From: Phocaeicola vulgatus
GTDB taxonomy: Bacteria > Bacteroidota > Bacteroidia > Bacteroidales > Tannerellaceae
DNA: 64,000 bases
Direction of reading: 5' to 3'
Assembly: GCA_022009975.1 (NCBI GenBank)
Contig: CP091733.1
Coordinates: 2,524,501-2,588,500, forward strand
This document shows positions 37,022-46,257 of the stretch, piece by piece. The notes beneath the pieces were generated by a model. It saw only the letters and a list, made by a program, of their open reading frames with translations, was not told where the DNA came from and made no database searches. Each line of letters opens with the position of its first letter. Position 1 is the first letter of the stretch. A program made the position numbers and the translations under genes.

Positions 37022-40000
37022 CAAGAAGGAGCATCTAAGGGCGAACATAGAAGCCATCAAGACGGTCTTTGCCCTGCATCGGGAACAGCGCACGGCGACA
37101 CCCGAAGAGCGCACGGTATTGGAAGCCTATACGGGCTTCGGCGCATTGAAGTGTATCCTCTCTCCTGCCAACACGATGGAGGACATCGCCCGATGGAACA
37201 AGTCGGAGTTGGAGCTATTCCCCTTGGTGATGGAACTACATCGCACCATTCGGGACAACACCACCTCCGAATCGCAATACAAGAGCTATATGCAGAGCCT
37301 GAAACTCCGTGATGACCGCTTTCTATACTCCTGCGCCCGTAGTACGGGAGATTGCCGCTTCCTTACGGGAGGCAGGCATCGTCCCCAAACGTATCCTTGA
37401 CCCTTCGGCGGGAATGGGCGAGTTCATCCGCTCTTTTGATACCATTGCAGCTGAAGGGCATACGACCTTCGGTTTTGAAAAAGACATTCTTACGGGACAG
37501 ATGCTCTCTGCCCTGCATCCCAAAGACAAGATACGCATCCGGGGCTTCGAGGAAATCGAAACCAAACTCAATGGTTTTTTCGATGTGGTCAGCAGCAACA
37601 TCCCTTTCGGAGATGTGGCCGTCTTCGACCCCGTTTTCAGCAAGACGGCAGAACCTGCCCGAAAGGTCGCCCGCATGTCCCTGCACAATTACTTTTTCGT
37701 CAAGGGGGTGGATATGCTCCGTGAGGGTGGCGTGCTGGCGTTCATCACCTCGCAAGGAGTTATGAACGCTCCAACGAACGAGCCTGTACGGGAGTGGCTG
37801 ATGAGCCATACCCGCCTTGTCTCGGCAGTCCGTCTGCCCAACAATCTCTTCTCGGAGAATGCAGGGACGGAGGTGGGTAGTGACCTTATTGTCCTGCAAA
37901 AGCAGAGTGGCAAGACAAGTTTGACCGAAGAGGAACAGCGTTTCATCAAGAGCGAGAAACGCCCCAGCGGAGTGCTGTTCAACACCTATCTGCGAAGTAT
38001 GTCGCAAATCGTGCATACCGAGTGGAAGCAGGATACCGACCCTTACGGCAAGCCTGCCATCCAATTCCATCATAACGGTGGAGCGGAAGGCATCGCCACC
38101 GATATGGGCAAAATCCTGCGGGCAGATTTAGCCAAACGCTTGGATATGGCATTGTACCAAAAGCATATCACCATTCAGGAGCAGCCCAAAGTTTCCGTTT
38201 CTCCCGAAGTAAAGCTGCAAAAAGCAACGCTTACGCCTGCCGCTTCGACAGGGGAGCAATCACACCGAGAGGTGGTGCAACCGAAAGAGGAACAGCCGAC
38301 GGAGCAAAACCGAAGTAGTGTCACACCGCAGGTACAACTGCTCGACCTTTTCGGCAATGTTATCCCGAAGGAAAAGCCCAAACGTAAAGCTGCCGCAAAA
38401 CTGAAATCTGTCGTATCACCCTCCATCTTTTCCGAGACTTCACAAAGCAATGATACGGCACTGGGGCTGAAAGAGGCGGGAGAGCTATGGTGGCAACAGG
38501 ACAAGGAGAAAGGAATGCAGCAGCGCCTCTATGAGGGGGAATGGCACGAACACCTCAGAGAGGGGTCTTTGCTGGCTTCGGACTTTCAAGTCGGAATGCT
38601 TGTCCGTGATATGGAGGACAACCGAATGTTCCAGCCCATAGACCTCCCGTCCCAAGAACGACAGAAAATGCTGCTCTACATAGACTTGCGGGATGCCTAC
38701 CACGCTCTTTATGATTATGAAGCGGAACACAAGGTGGCGAATGAATCCCTGCGACAGAACCTCAATGAACTGTACGACCGTTTCGTACGTCAGTACGGAC
38801 ATCTCAACGACCGCAAGAACCACGAGCAGATCCTGATGGATACCGGTGGCAGGGAAATCCTTTTTTTGGAACGGAAGGTGGATAAAGAAACGCTCAAAGC
38901 CGATATTTTCCATCAACGCGTTGCCTTCAGCCTGCACGAAGTGACAGAGGTGAGCAATGCCCAAGAGGCGCTCTCGGCTTCACTCAACAAATTCGGAGCG
39001 GTGGACACCGGGTATATGCTCTCTTTGCTCCCCGACACTTCCAAAGAAGAGATGCTTTCCGAATTGCACGGTAGGATTTACTACAATCCCTTGGAGGGAG
39101 AATATGAAATTGCCGAGAAATTCATATCGGGCAATGTGGTTGCCGCTTCGGAGCGTATCGGACAATATCTCTTGGAGCATCCGGAAGACACAAGGGCGCA
39201 AGCCTCCTTGCAGGCACTGAAAGATGCCATCCCCGAACCGATTCCTTTCGTGGATTTGGATTTCAATTTCGGGGAGCGATGGATTCCCGTAAATCTCTAC
39301 TCAGACTATGCCTCGTACCTCTTCGACACGGAGGTGATGATACGCTACAATTCAAGTGCGGACGAATACTCTGTGGAGGCACGGATGCACAATGCCAATA
39401 TCTGGGACAGGTTCTGTGTGCGGGGGCAACATCGTCGCTACGACGGCATTGCCCTGATGAAGCACGCCCTGCTGAATACGACGCCCGACATTACCAAGAA
39501 AATCATGGTCGGAGACAAGGAAGTCAAAGTACGGGACACCGAAGCCATACAGATGGCAAACGCCAAAATCGACGAGATCCGAAACGGCTTTACCGATTGG
39601 CTGAACGAGCAGAGCGATGAGTTCAAGCAGCGGTTGGAGAAACTCTACAATGACACTTTCAATTGTTTTGTGCGTCCCCAGTATGATGGTTCCCATCAGA
39701 CATTCCCCGACCTCAACCTGAAAGGCTTGGGCATCGAGAGTTTGTACGGCAGCCAAAAAGATGCCGTTTGGATGCTCAAACTCAACGGGGGAGGTATCTG
39801 TGATCATCAGGTGGGAGCAGGAAAGACGCTTATCATGTGTGCCGCAGCTTATGAGATGAAGCGGCTCGGCTTGGCGAACAAGCCGATGATACTCGCTCTC
39901 AAAGCCAACGTGCAGGAGATAGCACAGACCTTCCAGACGGCTTACCCGAATGCCAAGCTGCTCTATCCGGGCAAGAACGATTTCACGCCCGACAAGCGAC

Positions 40001-42490
40001 AACGGATTTTCCACGACATCAAGAACAATAACTGGGACTGCATTATCCTCACGCACGACCAATTCGGGATGATACCGCAATCGGACGAGATACAGCAGAA
40101 AATCCTTCAGGACGAGTTGAACAGCGTGGAAGAGAACTTGGAGGTTCTACGTCAGCAGGGACACAGCATCTCCCGTGCGATGGAGAAAGGACTTGTTAAG
40201 CGACAGATGAACCTACAGGCGAAGCTGGACGAAATCAAGTTCAAGATAGAGAATCGCAAGGACGATGCCGTGGATTTCAAGACAATGGCTATCGACCACC
40301 TTTTCGTGGACGAGTCGCATACGTTCAAGAACCTGATGTTCAATACTCGCCATGACCGTGTGGCAGGATTGGGTAACAGCGAGGGAAGCCAGCGTGCCTT
40401 GAATATGCTCTTTGCCATCCGAACCATTCAGGAAAGGATGGGGAAAGATTTGGGGGCAACCTTCCTTTCGGGGACGACCATATCGAACTCACTCACGGAG
40501 CTGTATCTGCTGTTTAAGTATTTGCGTCCCCAAGCCCTTGAAGCACAGAACATCAAGACCTTTGATGCGTGGGCTGCCATTTTTGCCAAGAAGTCGGTGG
40601 ACTATGAGTTCTCCGTCACCAATGAAATCGTGCAGAAGGAGCGTTTCCGCTATTTTATCAAAGTTCCGGAGTTGGCGGCGTTCTACGCTCAAATCACCGA
40701 TTACAGGACAGCGCAGGACATCGGCATCGACCGACCGGAGAAGAATGAGATTATGCACAACATACCGCCCACACCTGAACAGGAAGCGTTCATCGCCAAG
40801 TTGGTGGAGTTTGCTAAGACAGGTAATGCCGAATTATTGGGACGAGAGAAACTATCCGAACGGGAGGAGAAAGCCAAGATGCTCATTGCCACCGATATGG
40901 CGAGGAAGATGAGCTTGGATTTGAGGCTCATTGACCCGAATAGGTATGGAGATCATGTGGATAACAAGGCTTCCCACTGTGCCGCCAAGATAGCGGAGTA
41001 CTACCAGAAGTTCAATGAGCAGAAAGGAACGCAGTTTGTGTTCAGTGATCTCGGCACTTACAAGCCCGGTGAATGGAATCCCTACAGCGAAATCAAGCGC
41101 AAGTTGGTGGAAGACCACGGCATACCCGCTCAGGAGATACGCTTCATTCAGGAAGCCAAGACCGACAAGGCACGAAAGACGCTCATCGCTGGAATGAACG
41201 AGGGGACAATTCGGGTGCTTTTCGGTTCCACTTCAATGCTCGGCACGGGTGTGAACGCCCAGAAACGTGCCGTCGCCATCCATCATCTGGACACGCCGTG
41301 GCGTCCTTCCGACTTGGAGCAGAGGGACGGAAGAGCCGTGCGTAAAGGAAATGAAGTCGCCAAGTTCCATGCGGACAACAAGGTGGATGTCATCATCTAT
41401 GCGGTGGAGAAGTCGCTCGACAGCTATAAATTTAACCTGTTGCACAATAAGCAACTCTTCATCGAACAGCTCAAACAACCGTATGGGCAGCCGTACCATC
41501 GATGAGGGGAGTATGGACGAGAAGTCGGGGATGAACTTTTCCGAATACGTCGCCATCCTTTCCGGAAATACCGACTTGCTGGAAAAGGCAAAGTTGGAGA
41601 AGAAGATTGCCGGCTTGGACAGCGAACGGCAGGCGTTCATTCGCAGTAAGTCATCCTCCCGAAGCCGATTGGACGAAGTCGTGCGGACGGTGGGCGGAAA
41701 CAAGGAACTGATAATCCGTTTCCAAAGCGACTGGAATTTGTACCAAAGCCGTGTACAGAAGGATAAGGAGGGCAACAAACTCAACCCGATAACACTCAAA
41801 GGAGTGGAAGGAAGTGACCCGAAACGCATTGCTGCCAAACTTTCGGAAATCAATGAGAAAGCCTGCACACGGGGAGAGTATTTCAATATCGGAACGCTCT
41901 ACGGGTTTAATCTTGTGGTCAAGACGGAATCCTCCTCCAAAGACCTTTTCGACCTTTCGCAGAACAAGTTCTTTGTGATGGGAGAAAGCGGAATGAAGTA
42001 CAGTTACAATAACGGAAAAATTGCGACAGACCCGCAACTTGCCAGTATGAACTTCCTGAACGCTTTGGAGAAGATACCCGGATTGATTGAGAAGTATGAG
42101 GCGGAAACGGAAAAGATAGCCAAGGATATTCCCGTTTTGCAGGAGGTAGTGAACGGCTCTTGGAAAAAGGAAGAGCAACTCAAAGAGCTTAAAACGGAAC
42201 TTGCTGCCCTTGACCGAAAAATACAGCTCTCCCTAAAGCCCATTGAGCAGTCGGAGAGTCCGCAAGAGGACGTAGAAATGATGCAAAATGGTGAAGGAAC
42301 GAGGAAAGAAATGGAACAGTCATGTCCGATTGAGCCGACTGTCACCGCTCCCCCCGTCAGCACTTCCGTGGCTCAAACCGACAGACCGTTGGAAAGCAAC
42401 GGGCAGAGTAACTCCGTTACACAGCCCGCAATGGACGGAATACCGTCCTCTTTGGCAGGAAAGGCGTTTATCGTCAGACCGAAATTCTAA
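37008..42490 (+). CDS. Giant DNA methylase-helicase (N6-MTase + SNF2-like), two frameshifts
   Basis: A multidomain protein of about 1,826 residues. After an N-terminal helical part it has an N6-adenine methylase domain with 'ILDPSAGMGEF' (SAM motif I) and 'SSNIPFGDV' (in place of NPPY). A middle region precedes a superfamily 2 helicase: 'GICDHQVGAGKTLIM' (motif I), 'VDESHTFKN' (motif II), 'LFGSTSMLGTGVNAQKRAVA' and 'QRDGRAVRKGNE' (motifs V-VI). The frame breaks are near 37302-37304 and 41473-41475; each has two plausible repairs in an A-run. Comparable proteins occur on Bacteroidales ICEs and may modify or protect transferred DNA. NIPF instead of NPPY is unusual. Confidence 0.85.
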
Positions 42491-42569
42491 TCCTAATCTC
42501 ATTCAAGCGGCAGCCCCCGACTTGTCATTACGGCAAAACGGGGGCATTGCTGTTGCGTATAATCCGAAT

Positions 42570-42890
42570 TTACGTGTCTTTGGGAGGTCTTTCCCTTTTT
42601 CGTTTGAGGTTCTCCGTAAAATGGGCTTTCATAAAGGCAAGGATTTCCGATTCCAAATACCACGTCTTGTGGTAAACGATGTGGAAAGGAAGCGTACCCG
42701 ATGCCCGATAACGTTGCAGGGTACGCTTGCTGATTTGGAGCATCAGGCAGACCTCTTGGTTATCCAGCAGCGGTTCACCATTTATCATCGGACGTTGGGG
42801 GATGTCGGGAGTCGTCCGTTTCAAGTCATCGAAACGCTTCATGATGCGTTCCATCCATTCAAGAAAGGTCTCTCTATCCAATAGTTCCAT
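42570..42890 (-). CDS. Small helix-turn-helix protein (excisionase-like)
   Basis: A 106-residue protein with an N-terminal helix and a MerR-like winged helix-turn-helix: 'LLDNQEVCLMLQISKRTLQR' followed by 'YRASGTLPFHIVYHKTWYLE'. This is the DNA-binding fold of the small Xis proteins (such as Xis2c/Xis2d of CTnDOT) that assist the integrase in excision. It overlaps the paralogue at 42874-43226 by 17 bp, so they are co-transcribed. It lies 79 bp past the methylase, on the opposite strand. Confidence 0.75.
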   Translation of the reverse strand: MELLDRETFLEWMERIMKRFDDLKRTTPDIPQRPMINGEPLLDNQEVCLMLQISKRTLQRYRASGTLPFHIVYHKTWYLESEILAFMKAHFTENLKRKRERPPKDT

Positions 42891-43226
42891 CCTTAATCCT
42901 CCCGCTTTTGAGTTTGAAATTGTGCCGTAGCTCTTTCAGGTTCTGAGGGTTGCAGTACAGGCTTCTGTTACGTATCGCCTCCTCAATGTCGTGCAGGTCG
43001 TAGTAGCAACGCCCGTAGATCATCTTGTAGCTGATTCTGTCCGCACTGCGCATACGCTGGAGGGTACGCTTGCTGATACCGAGTATCCCGGCTAATTCAT
43101 CGTTGGTAACAAGGCGGTTTTCATACTCCCTCTTTGCCTTTCCTCTTTCTCCACAAACCGTAGGATTTTCTCTATCTTGCCCATCAGTTCGTGGTAGGCT
43201 TTGCTTTCGATTGTTATGACATCCAT
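42874..43226 (-). CDS. Small helix-turn-helix protein (excisionase-like), frameshift repaired
   Basis: A protein of about 117 residues starting MDVITIESKAYHELMGKIEK, with the same design as the other three small HTH proteins here. The frame changes at 43133-43135 (AAAA read as AAA), after which the DNA-binding part reads 'ENRLVTNDELAGILGISKRT', 'LQRMRSADRISYKMIYGRCY'. It is divergent from the gene at 43450 and shares the intervening 223-bp region, which holds the regulatory box and a promoter for the rightward gene. Possible excisionase or regulator of the transfer operons. Confidence 0.65.
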
Positions 43227-43345
43227 TGCTCTTAAAATTTGATTATGGTGCAAAGTTCGGGAGTTTAAACCGTCTGGATTGTATGCTAAATATGTACTGA
43301 ATAGAGATTTTTCTGTCTGATTCCAAAAGCCATACGACAGAAGCA

Positions 43346-43416
43346 TCCATATCGAAGCCACAAGTACGCAGTAAAGGAAATGCTGGTTTTGAACACTTAC
43401 TCTGTAAGTACATTTG
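43346..43416 (+). promoter_or_regulatory. ICE regulatory box plus promoter before HTH gene
   Basis: The box at 43346-43372 is identical over 27 bp to 32786-32812. TACATTTG (43409-43416) begins 36 nt after it. This copy also has a -33-like TTTTG (43387-43391) 17 nt before the -7 box, so it may have basal activity. The HTH gene starts 33 nt downstream. Confidence 0.65.
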
Positions 43417-43449
43417 CAAAAAGTGTAACATCAAAAAACAGACAAGAAT

Positions 43450-43728
43450 ATGGAAGTTGTAACAATCGAGAAGAAAACGTATGAAGCCATGATGGAACGT
43501 TTCCGCATTTTGACCGCCAAAGTCGATGCCCTGTGTCGGGAATGCGACGAGAAGCGTATGGGTAGGTGGCTGGACAACCAGGATGTTTGCCAAATACTGA
43601 ACATCAGTTTGCGTACCCTGCAAACCTATCGGGACAACCACACCTTACCCTATACGCAAATAGGCTATAAGATGTACTATAAACCGGAAGATATAGAACG
43701 GTTGATTGAACAATCCGCCTCTCCATAA
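43450..43728 (+). CDS. Small helix-turn-helix protein (excisionase-like)
   Basis: A 92-residue protein beginning MEVVTIEKKTYEAMMERFRI and carrying a MerR-type HTH: 'WLDNQDVCQILNISLRTLQT' and 'YRDNHTLPYTQIGYKMYYKP'. It is intact. It is the first gene under the boxed promoter next to the integrase and is paired with another HTH gene 37 bp downstream. Candidate roles are excisionase or activator of the boxed promoters, including its own; neither is shown by sequence. Confidence 0.75.
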   Translation: MEVVTIEKKTYEAMMERFRILTAKVDALCRECDEKRMGRWLDNQDVCQILNISLRTLQTYRDNHTLPYTQIGYKMYYKPEDIERLIEQSASP

Positions 43729-43765
43729 TCAAAGAATTTATCACCACTAAATCCAATGTAAGCAG

Positions 43766-44066
43766 ATGAGTAATGACGTAAACAAAGAACGATGAAGAAA
43801 TCAGGCTCTTTTTCAGTGCCGGCGACCGTATGATGAAAGGGATAGATGCCCTAAGGAAAAAGAACAGACCCTTATTGGGTGGCCATCGTTACCTGACGGA
43901 TGGAGAACTCTCCCGCCTGTTGCATATCAACCGACGCACGTTACAAGACTATCGAAATGTAGGGAGAATCCCTTTTATTAAACTGGGAGGGAAAGTTCTC
44001 TACAGAGAAGAAGACGTGGAAAAGCTATTGCAGGAGAATTACCGCCCCCGGTTTGAGAAGTCTTGA
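43766..44066 (+). CDS. Small helix-turn-helix protein (excisionase-like), frameshift
   Basis: A protein of about 99 residues. From ATG 43766 it reads MSNDVNK, then after one indel near 43780-43790 continues 'DEEIRLFFSAGDRMMKGIDA' and the HTH 'YLTDGELSRLLHINRRTLQD' and 'YRNVGRIPFIKLGGKVLYRE'. Without repair it would start at 43830. It follows the 43450 gene and ends before a strong bidirectional terminator at 44072-44107. The layout is that of the paired small regulators/excisionases found beside IntDOT-type integrases. Confidence 0.7.
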
Positions 44067-44071
44067 CAAGA

Positions 44072-44107
44072 AACAGGCAGTAAGAAGCTCTTTTCTTACT
44101 GCCTGTT
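44072..44107. terminator. Bidirectional terminator between convergent genes
   Basis: AACAGGCAGTAAGAA (44072-44086) pairs perfectly with TTCTTACTGCCTGTT (44093-44107) around a 6-nt loop. It sits between the rightward HTH gene and the leftward gene ending at 44115. Confidence 0.65.
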
Positions 44108-44114
44108 CTCACAT

Positions 44115-44478
44115 TCAACTATACCATCCATCTTTATTGTAACATACAAGCAACGGAGTGGTAGATTTCTTTTGGGTAAGTTTCCTGATAGCCCATTTGC
44201 GGAAGAGTTGGGCATGGGGGGGGGGAAACAAAACGAAAAGACAGCATCATTATCATTTCAATGTTGTATAAATCCACCGCACCGCCCTTGAACAATAGGG
44301 TTTGCATCACCTCATCTTCTCTGAGCAAACCCTCTTTGAAGACAGATTTGATGTGACTGTTTACCTTACCGGAGAATACTCCGAACAAGGAGGCTATTTC
44401 GCAAGCCGACATCCAAACGGGAGCTGTCGGGATATGTACCGTTCCATTCTCTCCAATGGTTATGATTTCTCTTTTCAT
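44115..44478 (-). CDS. Conserved ICE protein of unknown function, disrupted at a G10 tract
   Basis: A protein of about 120 residues beginning MKREIITIGENGTVHIPTAP and including 'VWMSACEIASLFGVFSGKVN' and 'NIEMIMMLSFRF'. Similar short proteins, possibly DNA-binding, are encoded beside integrases in Bacteroidales elements. The raw frame runs out of family after 'FRFVS' at a run of ten G (44216-44225) and stops at 44134. With nine, the protein continues 'AQLFRKWAIRKLTQKKSTTP' and 'LLVCYNKDGWYS' to a stop at 44115, which looks like the native end. The tract could be a base-calling error or a slippage switch. It is 15 bp downstream of the integrase gene. Confidence 0.6.
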
Positions 44479-44493
44479 CGTTCGTCCTCCTTA

Positions 44494-45729
44494 TTATATA
44501 GTGATACCATTGAATTGCTCTATCTTGCTCAACTTATCGGAGAGTGCTGCCATATCCCGACTTTCCTTTTCGTGTGTGATTTTGGCATAAATCTGCGTGG
44601 TGCGGATGTTCGTATGTCCGAGCATCTTGGAAAGGGTTTCAATGGGAACGCCGTTGGTCAGGCAGATTTCCGTCGCCATAGTGTGGCGGCTCATGTGCCA
44701 CGTAATCTCTTTTTCGATACCGCAGAGTCCGATGATTTTCTTGATGTTCTTGCAGGCGGTAATATACTGCGGAACGGGCAGGAGGTAATCCTCCTTCGCC
44801 ATGCCATCGTACTTCTCGATAATCTGCTTCGGAATATCCAAAAGCATGATATTGGACTCCACGCCTGTCTTTTGTCGCTTGGTCATAATCCAGAGTTTAC
44901 CGTCAAAGGAAGTCTGAAGGTTGTCCTTGGTCAGGTTCTTCATATCGGTAAAGGACAAGCCCGTAAAACAGCAGAAGACGTACAAATCCCGAACCAGCTC
45001 CATTGATTTACGCCTGAATTTCAAATCCAACAGCCTGCGGATTTCATCCTTGGTCAGATAGTCCCTGTCGGTACTCTCGGCGGATATGCTGTAATCCACG
45101 AACGGGTCACGAACTATCCATCCGTGATTCTGGGCAATGGTAATCATACGGCGCAGGGGCATCATGTAAATCCATACCGTGTTGTTACAGCATTGCTTTT
45201 CGGTGCGCAGGAAGATGTCAAAGTCGGTAATGAAAGCCGGAGTGAGTTCTTTCAAAGCAATGTCGCTGACACGGTAGCGGTTCTTGATGAACTCCTCCAG
45301 ATGCTTATAGACCGTGCAATACTTGTGGTAGGTGGATGGGCATCGCAAGCCTGCATCGACCTGTTTGAAAAAGTCCTCATTGTGCTGGGCAAAGACTTTC
45401 AGCAAGGTTTCATGCCGCATTTCCAAGCCCAAGAAAGCGTTCTTCACTTTCTCGGCAGTGACATAGTTATCCCGCTCGGCTATCTCCTTGTATTTGGCAT
45501 TGATGCCGACACGTATCTTGTCCAAGAAACGGTTGGTTTCTAATGCTACGGCACTCTTTCCCGAAGCCCGGTTGCTCTTGATGTCCCACAAATCGGGATG
45601 GATGTCGCATTTGCAACTGAACTGGGCTATCGTACCGTCTATGGTGATACGGCACATCACGGGAACGGAACCGTTCTTCTTGGGGGCGTTCTTTTTGAGG
45701 TAGAACAGAACCTTAAATGTACTACGCAT
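44494..45729 (-). CDS. int: Tyrosine recombinase (IntDOT-like ICE integrase)
   Basis: A 411-residue tyrosine recombinase, the same length as IntDOT. The N-terminus is an arm-binding domain, followed by a SAM-like core-binding domain ('CNNTVWIYMMPLRRMITIAQ'). The catalytic domain has 'CCFTGLSFTDMKNLTKDN', where the usual first Arg after TGL is Ser as in IntDOT, 'HMSRHTMAT' (the H-x-x-R pair), 'LGHTNIRTTQIYAKI' with the nucleophile Tyr. It catalyses integration and excision of the ICE by way of short att cores. The frame is intact. The gene points into the element, and its start lies about 124 bp from the proposed right att site. Confidence 0.88.
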   Translation of the reverse strand: MRSTFKVLFYLKKNAPKKNGSVPVMCRITIDGTIAQFSCKCDIHPDLWDIKSNRASGKSAVALETNRFLDKIRVGINAKYKEIAERDNYVTAEKVKNAFLGLEMRHETLLKVFAQHNEDFFKQVDAGLRCPSTYHKYCTVYKHLEEFIKNRYRVSDIALKELTPAFITDFDIFLRTEKQCCNNTVWIYMMPLRRMITIAQNHGWIVRDPFVDYSISAESTDRDYLTKDEIRRLLDLKFRRKSMELVRDLYVFCCFTGLSFTDMKNLTKDNLQTSFDGKLWIMTKRQKTGVESNIMLLDIPKQIIEKYDGMAKEDYLLPVPQYITACKNIKKIIGLCGIEKEITWHMSRHTMATEICLTNGVPIETLSKMLGHTNIRTTQIYAKITHEKESRDMAALSDKLSKIEQFNGITI

Positions 45730-45852
45730 AACTCTGACCTTTTATGGGTTACAAAACTATTTATTGTCAGGTTATTTGTTGTTACGCAAAACATTGTCGT
45801 TCAATGGTAAAGAAACCGTGTGCAATTTATTTGCTTCTTTCCTGCCATCAAA

Positions 45853-45862
45853 GTATCTTTGT
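45853..45862 (+). other. Candidate attachment-site core (right end of ICE)
   Basis: GTATCTTTGT matches the CTnDOT-type att core GTANNTTTGC at 9 of 10 positions and lies 124 bp upstream of the integrase start, where the element end is expected. DNA to the right is chromosomal in character. The match also resembles a -7 promoter box, and the other end is outside the window, so this is tentative. The rest of 45730-46257 holds direct repeats (46095-46134) and no gene. Confidence 0.35.
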
Positions 45863-46094
45863 CGAAGATAATCCTATAGGGTCAGATCGGATTTTGCTCT
45901 ATTCGTTGCCACTTTTCCCAATTCTCGCTTTCAAAGGAGAAGGTAATGTTTTGGTAACGCTGCTCTGTCCGAAGTTGGCATAAACCTGTCTTTTCAAGAT
46001 TTTCTGCCAAATAGCTTGAAAATCAGAACCGACTGACTCACAATTCATTTGCACTGTTCTGCCATTTTCTGGACCTTTGGGATAGATTTTTCGT

Positions 46095-46134
46095 AAAAGG
46101 TCGTATGCTTTTTGAAAAAAGGTCGTATGCTTTT
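46095..46134 (+). repeat. Two 18-bp direct repeats upstream of DUF2807 genes
   Basis: AAAAGGTCGTATGCTTTT occurs at 46095-46112 and 46117-46134, 22 bp apart start to start (two helical turns). They lie about 125 bp before the first DUF2807 gene and look like paired binding sites for a dimeric regulator. A diverged form of this region is found upstream of the S9 peptidase gene (48111-48181). Confidence 0.45.
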
Positions 46135-46139
46135 ATCGG

Positions 46140-46175
46140 ATGAGTTTAGATGAAAACTTACCGGATTATTGAAAT
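46140..46175 (+). repeat. Upstream element shared with the S9 peptidase gene, copy 1
   Basis: This 36-bp stretch, beginning ATGAGTTTAGATGAAAACTT and containing ACCGG, aligns with 48146-48181 (ATGAGTTTGGATGAAATCAC, then CGG). The similarity extends upstream through GTATGCTTT and AAAAGGT. It is intergenic in both places and precedes a start codon by 75-85 bp. Confidence 0.4.
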
Positions 46176-46257
46176 GATATTTTTTTCTTCTCAGAAGCTG
46201 CAACCTTTTACATTATTTTACGTCTATATAAATACAAACAACAAAAAAAACAAGAAT

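Noticed and set aside
43408..43417. GTACATTTGC as an attachment core
   Set aside because: Same reason: it is the -7 element of the boxed promoter and lies inside the element.
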